Counted from the stretch's first letter, positions 35,371-44,080 are shown. The stretch: DNA of 64,000 nt from Anaerolineae bacterium (GCA_023151115.1 JAKLJP010000007.1:186001-250000); one strand, 5' to 3'. The notes: generated by a model from the letters alone, not told the origin. A program made the numbers and translations.

Positions 35371-36405
35371 CTGACTCAACGCCGTCGCCAACGCGGTAAC
35401 GTTATAACGCATCATTTTGAGATAGGTCTCGCCCTCGCTGCCCGGCTCGCCCAGGGCGTCGGTGTACAATTGCGGCTCAAGAGTGACGCCGGCTTCAGCC
35501 GCAACCCGCTCCATCAGTTTGGGATTCGAGACGTTTTCGGTAAAAATGGCCGGAACGCCCACCGCTTTGATTTCCTCGATCAAGCTGGCCACTTCGGCGG
35601 CGGAGGGGTCGCCCGTTTCGGTAGAAATGGAACCCAGGCCGCTGCCAACCACCTCGAAACCATAACGCCGGGCCAAATAACCAAAGGTATCGTGCGAAGT
35701 GACCAGTTTACGGCGGTCTGCCGGTATTTTTTTGATCTCCTCAGCCACCCAACTATCCAATTCTTTCAACTGGCCCAGGTAAGCCTCAGCATTGGCCTGA
35801 TAGCTTGGAGCGTTGGCCGGGTCTGCTTCGGCCAGGGTATCACGGATGAGTTCAACCTCGTGGATCACGTTGGTCACATCGTGCCAGACATGCGGATCGA
35901 ACTCGCCATGGGCGTGCCCGTCAGCTTCGGCAGTGTGTTCATCGTGTTCTTCATGCTCACCTTCAGCGGCGTGCTCCTCATGGTCGCCGGCTTCGTCGTG
36001 CTCGGCTTCCCCTTCGGCCATAACAATGAGGTCGAGACCCTCGGTCACAACCACCCGCTGGGCGGTGGAGCCGGAAGCTGAATACAGATCATCGAGCCAC
36101 GTTTCGAGTTCCAGGCCGTTCTCAAAAATCAGCTTGGCCTCAACCAGGGCAACACTGTCACCAGGGCTGGGTTCAAAGGTGTGGGTGTCCCCCCCAGGGC
36201 CAACCAGGGTGTGTAATTTAATTTTATCACCGCCCACGCTTTGCACCAAATCGCCCAGGATACTGAAGGTAGCCACCACCTTGAGTTTTTCATCCGCCGA
36301 ATTCTGAGCAGACTGAGTGGCTGCTGCGCCAGCCCCACAAGCCGCCAGCCAGAGCGTGACCGTAACCAGCCCCAGGTAGATCAAAACAATTTTTCTAATT
36401 TTCAT
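35368..36405 (-). CDS. znuA: Zinc-type ABC transporter substrate-binding lipoprotein
   Basis: 345 residues from the ATG at 36405 with GGGGG upstream. Lipobox LAAC. Family blocks: VVATFSILGDLVQSVGGD, THTFEPSPGDS, FDPHVWHDV and TSHDTFGYLARRYG. The three metal-binding histidines are those of HTFEPS, PHVWH and SHDTFGY. A long acidic His-rich loop (HDEAGDHEEHAAEGEHEEHD and on) sits between strands as in ZnuA, where it acts as a zinc sponge. It binds the metal outside the membrane and hands it to the permease. The gene is flanked by direct copies of a MITE-like element. The divergent region at 36526-36606 probably carries its operator. Confidence 0.9.
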   Translation of the reverse strand: MKIRKIVLIYLGLVTVTLWLAACGAGAAATQSAQNSADEKLKVVATFSILGDLVQSVGGDKIKLHTLVGPGGDTHTFEPSPGDSVALVEAKLIFENGLELETWLDDLYSASGSTAQRVVVTEGLDLIVMAEGEAEHDEAGDHEEHAAEGEHEEHDEHTAEADGHAHGEFDPHVWHDVTNVIHEVELIRDTLAEADPANAPSYQANAEAYLGQLKELDSWVAEEIKKIPADRRKLVTSHDTFGYLARRYGFEVVGSGLGSISTETGDPSAAEVASLIEEIKAVGVPAIFTENVSNPKLMERVAAEAGVTLEPQLYTDALGEPGSEGETYLKMMRYNVTALATALSQ

Positions 36406-36432
36406 ATTTCCCCCGTTTTTACTATAAAGTAT

Positions 36433-36513
36433 CAGTGGATCCAATTTTCGAGGAGTGAGGCACGCCTACGTGCCGAACGTTGCCGCACGTGGGCGTGCTG
36501 GCCCCTCAAAAAT
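36433..36513 (+). mobile_element. MITE-like palindromic element, copy 3 (right end missing)
   Basis: Begins CAGTGGATCCAATTTTCGAG and keeps the central palindrome, but breaks off after GGCCCCTCAAAAATT without the terminal GGATCCACTG. Same orientation as copy 2. Confidence 0.75.
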
Positions 36514-36525
36514 TCTGTAGAATTT

Positions 36526-36606
36526 GCTCTTTAATTGAGAATATATCTCAATTAAAGAGCTAGAAATAGACTTACCCCTGCTCTTGACTTAATGAGACTT
36601 ATTCTC
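36526..36606. promoter_or_regulatory. Putative Fur/Zur-type operators between divergent metal-transport genes
   Basis: GCTCTTTAATTGAGA and its exact reverse complement flank ATATA (36526-36560). The core TTGAGAATATATCTCAA looks like a Fur-family site. A second site TGAGACTTATTCTCA lies at 36592-36606. Both stand between the binding-protein gene and the permease gene, so one metal-responsive repressor could control both directions. The 15-bp perfect arms could also form a transcription-stopping hairpin. Confidence 0.6.
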
Positions 36607-36649
36607 AAATTGTAAGAGAAACGATATAATTGTCAAATGTTTAGAGTGT

Positions 36650-36677
36650 TTGACAACGGTTTACCTATGGCTATAAT
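36650..36677 (+). promoter_or_regulatory. Consensus-like promoter of the permease gene
   Basis: TTGACA (36650-36655), 16-bp spacer, TATAAT (36672-36677). Transcription would begin near 36684-36686, right at the ATG at 36688, giving a leaderless or almost leaderless message. The inverted repeat TGTCAAA...TTTGACA (36631-36637 and 36649-36655) overlaps the -35 box and may be an operator. A second TATAAT at 36625-36630 is an alternative. Confidence 0.5.
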
Positions 36678-36687
36678 CGTCTCTGGT

Positions 36688-37761
36688 ATGAAGACTTTTG
36701 ATACTCCCCTACCCACGGTTGAACCTGCCGAAGCGCTGCCCGCGTCCCCGGCCGGCCGGTTTACCTTCAAGCCGGTTTATCGGCTGATTGTGGCGCTGGC
36801 GGTGTTGGCCCTCCTCCTCGTCATCGGGGAAAGTTCGCTGCGAAATGCAACCACCCCGCTGAGCGACCAGTTACAAACCTTTGTGACCATTTTCCTGAGC
36901 ATCTTCATCGAAGCCGCGCCTTTTTTGCTGGCCGGCTCGCTGGTTTCCGGTTTTATTGAGGTGTTTGTAGATCAGAAAATGCTGGATCGCTTTACACCGC
37001 GCCAGCCGCTGTTGGCTGCGCTGGCCGGGGCGTCGCTGGGCGTGGTTTTTCCGGTGTGTGAGTGCGGGGTGGTGCCGGTGACGCGCCGTTTGTACCAAAA
37101 GGGGCTGCCCATTTCTATGGGCATTGCTTTTTTATTAGCCGCGCCGGTGATCAATCCGGTGGTGTTTGCCAGCACCTTTGCGGCCTTTGGTTGGGGGCCG
37201 ATGTTGTGGGGCCGGTTTGGGTTCAGTTTTCTCATTGCGGCAGTGGTCGGTTTTCTTTTCTATCTGGCCCAACCCAAAGAGGTGCTGCTGCCGGAAACGG
37301 TCGAGGAGGTTAGCTGCCACGACCCCCATCCCGTCCAGCCGATGGGCCGGGTTCAGCGAATTTGGGAGGCTCTGGCCACCGGCGGCGATGATTTTTTGGA
37401 TATGTCACGCTACTTGATCGCCGGCTCGCTGCTGGCGGCAGGGATGCAAACGCTGGTGCCCCAATCGGCGCTGCTGGCGTTGGGCGCGGGGCCGGTGGCC
37501 TCGGTGTTGGTGATGATGACCCTGGCCTTTGTGCTGTCGGTCTGCTCCACCGTAGACGCATTTCTGGGCCTGGCTTTTGTCAACACCTTCACCCCGGCTT
37601 CTATTCTGGCCTTCCTGGTTTTTGGGCCGATGGTGGATGTCAAGAGTTCGCTGATGTTTTTGGGCGTCTTTCGCCGCCGGGCCGTCCTTTACCTGATTTT
37701 ATTGCCCTTGATGCTGACAATGGTTGTGGCAATTTACTTAAACCTGAATGTGAGTTGGTGA
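36688..37761 (+). CDS. ArsP/DUF318-type metal permease
   Basis: 357 residues from ATG 36688; starts at 36637 or 36667 are possible but lie in the promoter. About eight membrane segments. Conserved blocks [15 protein letters not shown] (Cys pair), [16 protein letters not shown] and [16 protein letters not shown] mark the permease family (PF03773) containing ArsP and YraQ. With the following TIGR03943 protein it forms a pair known from many bacteria (YcgR/YcgQ type), linked to metal homeostasis. The shared divergent control region with the zinc importer suggests the same metal; direction of transport is unknown. Its TGA stop is inside a heptamer array. Confidence 0.85.
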   Translation: MKTFDTPLPTVEPAEALPASPAGRFTFKPVYRLIVALAVLALLLVIGESSLRNATTPLSDQLQTFVTIFLSIFIEAAPFLLAGSLVSGFIEVFVDQKMLDRFTPRQPLLAALAGASLGVVFPVCECGVVPVTRRLYQKGLPISMGIAFLLAAPVINPVVFASTFAAFGWGPMLWGRFGFSFLIAAVVGFLFYLAQPKEVLLPETVEEVSCHDPHPVQPMGRVQRIWEALATGGDDFLDMSRYLIAGSLLAAGMQTLVPQSALLALGAGPVASVLVMMTLAFVLSVCSTVDAFLGLAFVNTFTPASILAFLVFGPMVDVKSSLMFLGVFRRRAVLYLILLPLMLTMVVAIYLNLNVSW

Positions 37762-37796
37762 GGCGTGAGGCGATGAGGCGAGGACGCGAAAGAGGT
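37759..37796. repeat. GAGGCGT-type heptamer array
   Basis: TGAGGCG/TGAGGCGA units immediately after (and including) the permease stop codon; no clear right arm. Confidence 0.6.
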
Positions 37797-37801
37797 GCGT
37801 T

Positions 37802-38563
37802 ATGAAATCTAGTTTTAAAGCGTTGGTGTTGATTGCTCTGGGGCTTTTTTTGTACAGCCGTATCTACAACGGCACGCTGCTTTATTACATCAGCGAGCGC
37901 TTTGCCTGGCTGACTCTTTTTGCGGCGATTGGCTTTATTATCGTCGGGGCCAGCTGCCGCTATCGAGCGGCTCAAACGCATCAGCACGAGCATGATGGCG
38001 ACGATGAGCATCATCATCATGACCACGCCGGTCACCAACACGGTAATTTTGGGTGGGGGGCGCTGCTGCTGGTGGCTTTGCCGGTCATTCTGGGACTGCT
38101 CATTCCGCCCAAGCCGTTGGGCGCGGCGGCGATGAGCAACCGCGAAATCAGCGTCGGCTCGGTCAACTCAGCCACCGCCCCCAAGACCACTCAAATCATC
38201 TCCCGGCCCACCACCGAGAAAAATGTCCTCGATTGGCTGATTGATTTCCGCCTGGCCCAAGACCCGGCCGCTTTTGCCGACCAGGAAGCTAAGGTGATCG
38301 GCTTTGTCTACCGCGATGAACGCTTTGGGATGGACCAATTTATGGTCAGCCGCTTTGTGTTAAGCTGCTGCGCGGCTGATGCCGCGCCGCTGGGGCTGGT
38401 GGTTAAGTGGCCGGAAACAAACAGGTTGAGCAGCGACCAGTGGGTGGAAGTGTCGGGCCGCCTCCAGCCCGGCGAGTTTGACGGCGAACCCATGCCCATC
38501 CTCATCGCCGAAAAAGTGACCTCCACCGACGTGCCGGACCAGCCGTATTTATACCCCTACTAA
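37802..38563 (+). CDS. TIGR03943-family permease partner with His-rich loop
   Basis: 253 residues. Hydrophobic segments near 8-25, 33-52 and 80-100. A metal-binding loop HQHEHDGDDEHHHHDHAGHQ follows residue 60. The C-terminal soluble domain has FMVSRFVLSCCAADAAPLGL and VEVSGRL, the TIGR03943/DUF1980 signature with a Cys pair. It follows the DUF318 permease and is its usual partner; the His loop supports zinc or a related ion. Confidence 0.85.
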   Translation: MKSSFKALVLIALGLFLYSRIYNGTLLYYISERFAWLTLFAAIGFIIVGASCRYRAAQTHQHEHDGDDEHHHHDHAGHQHGNFGWGALLLVALPVILGLLIPPKPLGAAAMSNREISVGSVNSATAPKTTQIISRPTTEKNVLDWLIDFRLAQDPAAFADQEAKVIGFVYRDERFGMDQFMVSRFVLSCCAADAAPLGLVVKWPETNRLSSDQWVEVSGRLQPGEFDGEPMPILIAEKVTSTDVPDQPYLYPY

Positions 38564-38571
38564 GCCTGCCA

Positions 38572-40038
38572 ATGCTCAAAGAAACTCGACCGGAGACCGA
38601 AGACCGGGGACCGAGGCCACAGGAAGGCAGCACCTTGTTTAAGATGTCTGTTCCGGTCGCCGGTCGCCCGTCCCCGGTCAATTTGACCCGCTTTGACCGC
38701 GTTGCCCTGGCGCTCCTGCTGGGGCTGGTCGTTTTCACCCTGCTGTTGATTTGGCGGGGCGATCAGATTGGGGTGCAGGTCGTCTCGGTTAGCCCGGCCG
38801 ACGGCGCCACTGGGGTATCTACCCGGTCACTCCTACAGGTCACATTTGACCAGAAGATTGCGCCGCTGGATTCCGGGTTTCCGCTCTCGATCACCCCGCC
38901 GGTGAGCGGCACGCTGCGCTGGCAAGAGTCTACGGTGGCATTTGTCCCCTCGCAGCCGTTGGCCCCCGATACAACCTATACCGTCAGTCTGGCCGCCGAC
39001 CTCAGGAGCGAACAGGGCCGGCCGTTCAACAACGGCCTAACCTGGCAGTTTCGTACCGGCCGCCCCCGCGTGCTGTACGCGGCTCCGGACGCTCAAAACA
39101 ACGACCAATTGTTTGTAATCAGCCCGGAGGGGGGCCAGCCCAGCCAGTTGACCCAGGAGAGGTTTGGGGTCTGGGATTACGCCCTCTCGCCGGGCGCGGC
39201 CACCATTATCTATGCCGCTATGCGTCAGGATGGCGGGAGCGACTTGTGGGAGGTGGCGACTGCTGGCGGCGAGGCCCGCCTCCTGCTGGCCTGTCCCGAA
39301 GCCGTGTGCAGCGGCGCGGCCTGGTCGCCCGACGGCAGCCGCCTGGTGTACGAGCGGCGCAATATGCTGGTTCCCGGCGCGGCCCCCGGCCCGCCGCGCC
39401 TGTGGTGGCTCGAACCGGCAACGGGCGAAACCGTGCCGGTTTTTGAAGACCAGCAGGCGTTGGGCTACGGCGCGCGCTGGTCGCCCGACAGCAATTGGTT
39501 GAGCTACGTCGCCCCCAGCCAGCAGGGGGTGCAGGTCTACAATATTTACGATAACCGCAGCTTTCTCATCCCCAGCCGCATGGGTGCGCTGGCGGTGTGG
39601 AGTCCGCAGGGCGACGCGCTGCTGGTGGCCGATATCCAACGACAGGAAGAAGGCTTTGCGGTGCATCTGCTGCGGGCCGACCCGACCAACGGCGAGTTAA
39701 CCGATTTGAGCGGTCAAAATGCCAATGTCGAGGACGGCTCACCCATCTGGTCGCCGGATGGCGGCTGGATTGCCTTTACTCGCAAGGTCGCCGGGGCTTC
39801 GATGGGCAAACAAATCTGGCTGATGCGGCCCGACGGCAGCGAGGCCCGTTATCTGACCAATGAAACGGAAATTCATCACGGCCTGCCGGAGTGGTCGCCC
39901 GACAGCCGTTACTTGCTCTACCAACGGTATCCGCTCAAGGAGTTGGGGGCGCAGCCCGGCGTCTGGCTGCTAGATACGCAAACCGAGCGCTCCCAGGAAG
40001 TAGTTACCCCCGGCAACCGCCCCACCTGGCTGCCCTAA
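38572..40038 (+). CDS. Membrane-anchored Ig-like plus TolB-type beta-propeller protein
   Basis: 488 residues. Residues 1-40 are encoded by a GACCGGA heptamer hairpin (ETRPETEDRGPRPQ...VAGRPSPV) and would form a cytosolic tail. One membrane helix follows (VALALLLGLVVFTLLLIW), then a Big_5 Ig-like domain (about 65-165; VSPADGATGVSTRSLLQVTF, PDTTYTVSLAADL), then a six-bladed propeller of TolB/PD40 repeats (AWSPDGSRLVYERR, RWSPDSNWLSYVAP, IWSPDGGWIAFTRK, EWSPDSRYLLYQRY). Probably extracellular, binding or sensing function; no catalytic residues seen. It starts 8 bp after the TIGR03943 gene. Confidence 0.82.
   Translation: MLKETRPETEDRGPRPQEGSTLFKMSVPVAGRPSPVNLTRFDRVALALLLGLVVFTLLLIWRGDQIGVQVVSVSPADGATGVSTRSLLQVTFDQKIAPLDSGFPLSITPPVSGTLRWQESTVAFVPSQPLAPDTTYTVSLAADLRSEQGRPFNNGLTWQFRTGRPRVLYAAPDAQNNDQLFVISPEGGQPSQLTQERFGVWDYALSPGAATIIYAAMRQDGGSDLWEVATAGGEARLLLACPEAVCSGAAWSPDGSRLVYERRNMLVPGAAPGPPRLWWLEPATGETVPVFEDQQALGYGARWSPDSNWLSYVAPSQQGVQVYNIYDNRSFLIPSRMGALAVWSPQGDALLVADIQRQEEGFAVHLLRADPTNGELTDLSGQNANVEDGSPIWSPDGGWIAFTRKVAGASMGKQIWLMRPDGSEARYLTNETEIHHGLPEWSPDSRYLLYQRYPLKELGAQPGVWLLDTQTERSQEVVTPGNRPTWLP
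38582..38683. repeat. GACCGGA-type heptamer hairpin forming the start of a gene
   Basis: GACCGGAGACCGAAGACCGG on the left, CCGGTCGCCGGTCGCCCGTC on the right, about 45 bp apart. It is translated as the N-terminal tail of the propeller protein unless a downstream start is used. Confidence 0.75.
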
Positions 40039-40063
40039 GTACAAACAAAAGTTTTGAAGATTT

Positions 40064-40117
40064 GTAGTGGCGACTTCAGTCGCTTAACAGTCTACAGACG
40101 ACTAAAGTCGTCACTAC
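40064..40117. repeat. Imperfect palindrome (GTAGTGGCGACTTCAGTCG)
   Basis: GTAGTGGCGACTTCAGTCG faces CGACTAAAGTCGTCACTAC across 16 bases. It may serve as a bidirectional terminator or be a REP-type dispersed element; no T-run follows. Confidence 0.7.
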
Positions 40118-40306
40118 GAATCCAATGCAATTTATTTGCTGTGCTTAGTTGTAAAGTCCCCACACTTTACCTTTCCCTCATAAATGCAATCATCAACCCT
40201 TTACGTATCCATGAATAGCACGTTTATCACCAAGCTCACCTGGTCTTGACCCCAACAATCTGACTTTGAATTTTATAGCTCCTTGAGTATACTGAGCGCA
40301 GCTTGG

Positions 40307-40888
40307 ATGATGAGGCATACCCAATTGAATAACGAGCAACTGATGAGACGAGTAGCCAACGGAGATGCGGCTGCGCTTGAAACTCTGTACGAACAGTACG
40401 CCCCGGCGGTGATGGGGCTGGCCCTTAAAATGTTGGGGGACCGCCCCAGCGCGGAAGAAGTTGTCCAGGAAACGTTTTGGCGGGTCTGGCGCAACGCCGA
40501 GTCCTTTTGCGAGCAGCAGGGCGCATTTTCTAACTGGCTTTTTGGCATCACCCGTAATTTGTCCATTGACATCTGGCGGCGAGGCAAAGCGCGCCCGCAA
40601 CCTATTTTTGATAATGAAGCAGAGCAGCAGCTTGAGAACAATCCCGACCCACGGGCAGATGTGAGCGAATCGGCCTGGACCACCATCAAACACGTTCAGG
40701 TGCGCCAGGCGTTGAATGTTTTACCGCCAGCGCAACGCGAGGTTGTCGAAATGGCCTTTTTTGGGGGACTGACCCGCCAAGAAATTGCCGAAAAAATGGG
40801 CGTGCCTTTGGGCACGGTTCACACCCGGGCCAGGTTAGGGCTGCAAAAGCTGCGCGAGGCGCTGGAAGCGCAAGGATTTGAAGAGTAA
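40307..40888 (+). CDS. ECF-type RNA polymerase sigma factor
   Basis: 193 residues from ATG 40307; a TTG at 40283 in frame would add eight residues. Region 2 (LYEQYAPAVMGLALKMLGDR, AEEVVQETFWRVWRN, WLFGITRNLSIDIWRR) and region 4 (LPPAQREVVEMAFFGGLTRQ, EIAEKMGVPLGTVHTRARLG) are complete, and there is no region 3, as in ECF factors. It directs transcription of a stress regulon when released by the anti-sigma factor encoded 5 bp downstream. Confidence 0.93.
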   Translation: MMRHTQLNNEQLMRRVANGDAAALETLYEQYAPAVMGLALKMLGDRPSAEEVVQETFWRVWRNAESFCEQQGAFSNWLFGITRNLSIDIWRRGKARPQPIFDNEAEQQLENNPDPRADVSESAWTTIKHVQVRQALNVLPPAQREVVEMAFFGGLTRQEIAEKMGVPLGTVHTRARLGLQKLREALEAQGFEE

Positions 40889-40893
40889 ACCTT

Positions 40894-42057
40894 ATGACAG
40901 AGCACCTTGAAGAACTGTTTCCCTTTTATGCTTTGGGCGTGCTATCTGCTGAAGAGAAAGCCGGCATCGAGGCTTATGTGGCTGTAAACCCGGCGGCGCA
41001 GGCCCAATTGACTGAAGCCTGCCAGACGGCGGCAGCTTTATCCTACGGGGTCAAGCCGGTTATGCCGTCGGCGCAAGTCAAAACGGCGGTGCTGGATCGC
41101 ATCAACGCCGAGGTCCGCCGGTCTGCCTTATCTCCCGCTGCTCCCCCGGTAGCAGCGCCGGGTTTTTTCGAGCGGTTATGGCGCAGCCTCCAGGGAGGCG
41201 CGGTTCTGCCCGCCCTGGCGGGGTTGAGTTTGCTTGTAGCCTTATTTGCCGGCGGCTGGGCGATACTCCTGAACAACCAGATGGCGCAACTCCGGCAGCA
41301 AAATCTGGCCTTGGGGCAGCAGATAACCCAACAGAATGAAACCCTGGCTGCGTTAAGTGAACAGTTGACGCCCTTGCAGGCCGAAAACCGCCAGCTCAAA
41401 AGTGATTTAGCCGCGCAAAACGAGGCCCTGGCCGCGCTGAATGAAGCCGTAACTCCTTTGCAAACCGAGAACATTGGTCTCAAGCAGGAGTTAGCCGCCC
41501 AGGCTGAACAGTTGGCCGCCTTGCAGGGCCAGGTAACGGCTCAACCCCAACCGGAAAATACTGTCTCGGCGGAAACGGTGGCGGCGCTGGAAGCGGAACT
41601 GGCGGCGCAGCGGGAACAATTGGCGGCGTTGAACGGTCAGGTGGCTCAACTTCAAGCGATCAACAACAATCTGGGGCAGGAACTTTCAACCCAGCGGGCG
41701 GTCATGGCCGAAGTTACCTCGCCCGATGTTCAGGCCATGAAAATTTCCGGCACCGAAATCATCCCCCAGGCGCATGGACAGCTTATCGCCAATCCGGGGG
41801 AGGAGAAGGCTGTATTGATTGTGTCGGGCTTGCCGCCGCTTGAGCCGGGGCTGATCTATCAATTCTGGCTGGTCCAGGATGGTCAACTTCGACGCGCCGG
41901 TGAATTTACTGTAGACGAGTCAGGTTTAGGTCTGCTCCAGGTGATAACAGAAACACCCATCGGCGCGTATGAGGCGATGGGCATCTCCATCGAGCCGGCC
42001 AACAGCGCCGACCAGCCGCCCAACGAAATGATTATGCTCGGCAATTTCTCTTCCTAA
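40894..42057 (+). CDS. Membrane anti-sigma factor with coiled coil (RskA-like C-terminus)
   Basis: 387 residues. An N-terminal zinc-free anti-sigma domain (1-60; LEELFPFYALGVLSAEEKAG) precedes a membrane helix near 108-128 (LAGLSLLVALFAGGWAIL). A long heptad-rich coiled coil follows (130-275; QNETLAALSEQL repeated units), then the RskA-type domain (about 285-385; GLPPLEPGLIYQFWLVQDGQ). The coiled coil between anchor and sensor is much longer than in ordinary RskA (about 240 residues in total there). It should hold the ECF factor at the membrane. Followed by a terminator. Confidence 0.9.
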   Translation: MTEHLEELFPFYALGVLSAEEKAGIEAYVAVNPAAQAQLTEACQTAAALSYGVKPVMPSAQVKTAVLDRINAEVRRSALSPAAPPVAAPGFFERLWRSLQGGAVLPALAGLSLLVALFAGGWAILLNNQMAQLRQQNLALGQQITQQNETLAALSEQLTPLQAENRQLKSDLAAQNEALAALNEAVTPLQTENIGLKQELAAQAEQLAALQGQVTAQPQPENTVSAETVAALEAELAAQREQLAALNGQVAQLQAINNNLGQELSTQRAVMAEVTSPDVQAMKISGTEIIPQAHGQLIANPGEEKAVLIVSGLPPLEPGLIYQFWLVQDGQLRRAGEFTVDESGLGLLQVITETPIGAYEAMGISIEPANSADQPPNEMIMLGNFSS

Positions 42058-42077
42058 ATATGCCCCTGCTAAAGCTA

Positions 42078-42108
42078 AACCTCTGGCTTAATGGGCCAGA
42101 GGTTTTTT
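42078..42108 (+). terminator. Intrinsic terminator after the sigma/anti-sigma operon
   Basis: AACCTCTGGC pairs with GCCAGAGGTT, followed by TTTTTTG. Confidence 0.92.
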
Positions 42109-42247
42109 GTTGCAATACTATTTGTGCAATTTATGGAAAATTTATAGACAAAACATAGATTTTATGAATGCAAAACAGTTGGTGCTGCGTAATATAGAGT
42201 GAACTGCCAAAAGGCAGAAAAATTAACTCACAAAAGGAGAAAGAAAA

Positions 42248-42898
42248 ATGTTTTCACCCATCAAAAAGTTTGCTGCCGTAGCGCTGGTCATGTTGCTGTT
42301 GGTTATTGGTGTGGGGCAGGTGTTGGCCGCTCCGCCGGAGCAGGCGGCTATGGACATCGTAGACACAGCAGTGGCCGATGGCCGCTTCACCACCCTGGCC
42401 ACTGCCCTGACCGAAGCCGGGTTGATTGAAACCCTCAAAGGGCCGGGACTGTTCACCGTCTTTGCCCCCACCGACGATGCCTTTGCCAAGCTGCCGGCCG
42501 GTGCATTGGAAGATTTGCTGGCGGATAAGGCAGCCTTGACCGAAGTGCTGACCTACCACGTCGTCAGCGGCAAGGTGATGGCCGCGGATGTGGTCAGCCT
42601 GACCTCGGCGGACACCGTCGCCGGCATGCCCGTTTCCATCAAGGTGGATGGCGGCAATGTCTTTCTGAATGACACTTCGCAGGTGGTCATCACCGACATC
42701 GAGACCTCCAACGGCGTCATCCACGTGATTGATACCGTGCTCCTGCCCCCCGCTGAGCCAGCTCCGGCTGCTCCGCAGGCGCTGCCTGCTACCGGCGGTG
42801 AGCTTTCAACAGGTATCAGCATGTTCGCCGCTGTGCTTGGTCTGGGGCTGGTGCTGTTGATAGCCGGCCTGACCCTGCGGCTGGGCTGGAACCGCTAA
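42248..42898 (+). CDS. Secreted fasciclin-domain protein with LPATG-like anchor
   Basis: 216 residues; AAAAGGAGAAAG precedes the ATG. Signal peptide 1-28 ([20 protein letters not shown]). One fasciclin domain (35-167) with its two motifs [17 protein letters not shown] and [13 protein letters not shown]. Pro/Ala linker, then LPATG (179-183), a hydrophobic segment (190-210) and a short basic end (RLGWNR), the layout of sortase substrates in monoderm bacteria. Fasciclin domains mediate adhesion. It follows the sigma/anti-sigma pair and may belong to its regulon, though it has its own transcript. Confidence 0.9.
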   Translation: MFSPIKKFAAVALVMLLLVIGVGQVLAAPPEQAAMDIVDTAVADGRFTTLATALTEAGLIETLKGPGLFTVFAPTDDAFAKLPAGALEDLLADKAALTEVLTYHVVSGKVMAADVVSLTSADTVAGMPVSIKVDGGNVFLNDTSQVVITDIETSNGVIHVIDTVLLPPAEPAPAAPQALPATGGELSTGISMFAAVLGLGLVLLIAGLTLRLGWNR

Positions 42899-42918
42899 TT
42901 TAATATTTCTGGACGATG

Positions 42919-42953
42919 AAAAGGCCATTGTCCGGCGGACAATGGCCTTTTTA
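42919..42953 (+). terminator. Intrinsic terminator after the fasciclin gene
   Basis: AAAGGCCATTGTCC pairs with GGACAATGGCCTTT across a 3-base loop, then T-rich. Confidence 0.95.
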
Positions 42954-43139
42954 TGCGCCCGGTAAAGCCAAAATTCAGAGGTTTTATCAAAGGTTTTGGC
43001 AAGGCGTTAACAAAACCGGCCTACGGTACAGGCTTAATTCTGCTGTTATCTCATGTAACGATCTTAAGCCAAACAAGACATTAATATGTATGGTTTGTTA
43101 CATTCAAATTTTCTAAAGACAGGGAGATAAACAATTCTG

Positions 43140-43778
43140 ATGAAGACCGAAATGGCAGTCCTACCGCTCAACGGCAACGGGAATGGTCACTATTCAACCC
43201 ATTTAAAAATGGTTGACCCCAATGAGATTTATGATCCCCACTTTGAGAACCTGGTTCAGCAAATGCTGGTGCGGGTGGGCGAAAACCCTGAGCGAGAGGG
43301 GTTGCAGCGAACGCCCCTCCGGGTAGCAAAGGCCATGGATTTCCTGACCAGCGGTTACAGCATGTCTCTAGACGATGTGCTTAACGATGCCCTTTTTGAA
43401 GCCGAGAGCCAGGAATTGGTACTGGTCAAGGATATTGAGTTCTACTCTTTGTGCGAACATCACATGCTGCCTTTCTTTGGCAAGGCGCATGTAGGTTATC
43501 TGCCCAACGCCAAGATTATCGGTTTGAGCAAGATTGCCCGCCTGGTTGACCTGTTTGCCCGGCGCTTGCAGGTCCAGGAGCGGCTGACCAGTCAGGTGGC
43601 CGACACCTTACGGGAAGTTCTGGATGCGCGTGGCGTGGCCGTGGTCATCGAAGCCAGCCATTTCTGCATGATGATGCGCGGGGTGCAGAAGCAGAACAGT
43701 TCCACCGTTACCAGCGCCATGCGAGGTGTGTTTCAGGACAATGCCCAACTGCGCCAGGAGTTTATGCAATTGATTTGA
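43140..43778 (+). CDS. folE: GTP cyclohydrolase I
   Basis: 212 residues, normal size. Zinc ligands C105, H108 ([10 protein letters not shown]) and C176 ([10 protein letters not shown]); E106 and H107 also conserved; RTPLRVAKA and [20 protein letters not shown] are family blocks. It opens and rearranges GTP to 7,8-dihydroneopterin triphosphate for folate, tetrahydrobiopterin or related pathways, as a cytosolic decamer. The ~25-residue N-terminal extension is Asn/Gly-rich. AGGGAG lies upstream of the ATG at slightly long spacing. Confidence 0.96.
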   Translation: MKTEMAVLPLNGNGNGHYSTHLKMVDPNEIYDPHFENLVQQMLVRVGENPEREGLQRTPLRVAKAMDFLTSGYSMSLDDVLNDALFEAESQELVLVKDIEFYSLCEHHMLPFFGKAHVGYLPNAKIIGLSKIARLVDLFARRLQVQERLTSQVADTLREVLDARGVAVVIEASHFCMMMRGVQKQNSSTVTSAMRGVFQDNAQLRQEFMQLI

Positions 43779-43794
43779 GGATCAAATTCGGTAA

Positions 43795-43848
43795 AGGCTG
43801 GAAGGTTGGTAAAAAATACTAACCAATCTTCCAGCCTTCCATTCTTCC
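43795..43848. repeat. GGCTGGAAGGTTGG-type repeat hairpin
   Basis: AGGCTGGAAGGTTGGT faces ACCAATCTTCCAGCCTTCC across a short loop; same family as 35306-35370. Confidence 0.8.
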
Positions 43849-43900
43849 CTGATTACTGAGATCACCGATTTTGAACGAGACTCAGTTTATCCAGCCCCTT

Positions 43901-44080
43901 TTACCAGCCCTGCTCATCTTTATCGCTGCGGCGGTTGATCCAAGCCTCGCGGGCCGAGGATACGGTATCTCGCTCACCGCTTTTCATGATAATGATGATT
44001 CCCACGGCCAGCCCTGCCAGCACCAGCAGGGCTACAGCGCAGAGACTCACCATCAGAACCAAGCTGACAATCATCACCAT
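43901..44080 (-). CDS. Small single-span membrane protein
   Basis: 59 residues, starting MVMIVSLVLMVSLCAVALLV and ending with a charged tail (SGERDTVSSAREAWINRRSD...). ACGGAG lies directly upstream; the second ATG (44074) has better spacing. One membrane helix (about 3-28) with a basic/acidic cytosolic tail is plausible for a small regulatory membrane peptide. Divergent from the trp leader. Family not recognised. Confidence 0.6.
   Translation of the reverse strand: MVMIVSLVLMVSLCAVALLVLAGLAVGIIIIMKSGERDTVSSAREAWINRRSDKDEQGW

Noticed and set aside
35217..36513. Insertion sequence around znuA
   Set aside because: No transposase reading frame between or beside the repeat copies; only non-coding MITE-like ends are present.
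40064..40117. Intrinsic terminator of the TolB-like gene
   Set aside because: The stem is strong but imperfect, and no T-run follows; kept as a palindromic repeat instead.
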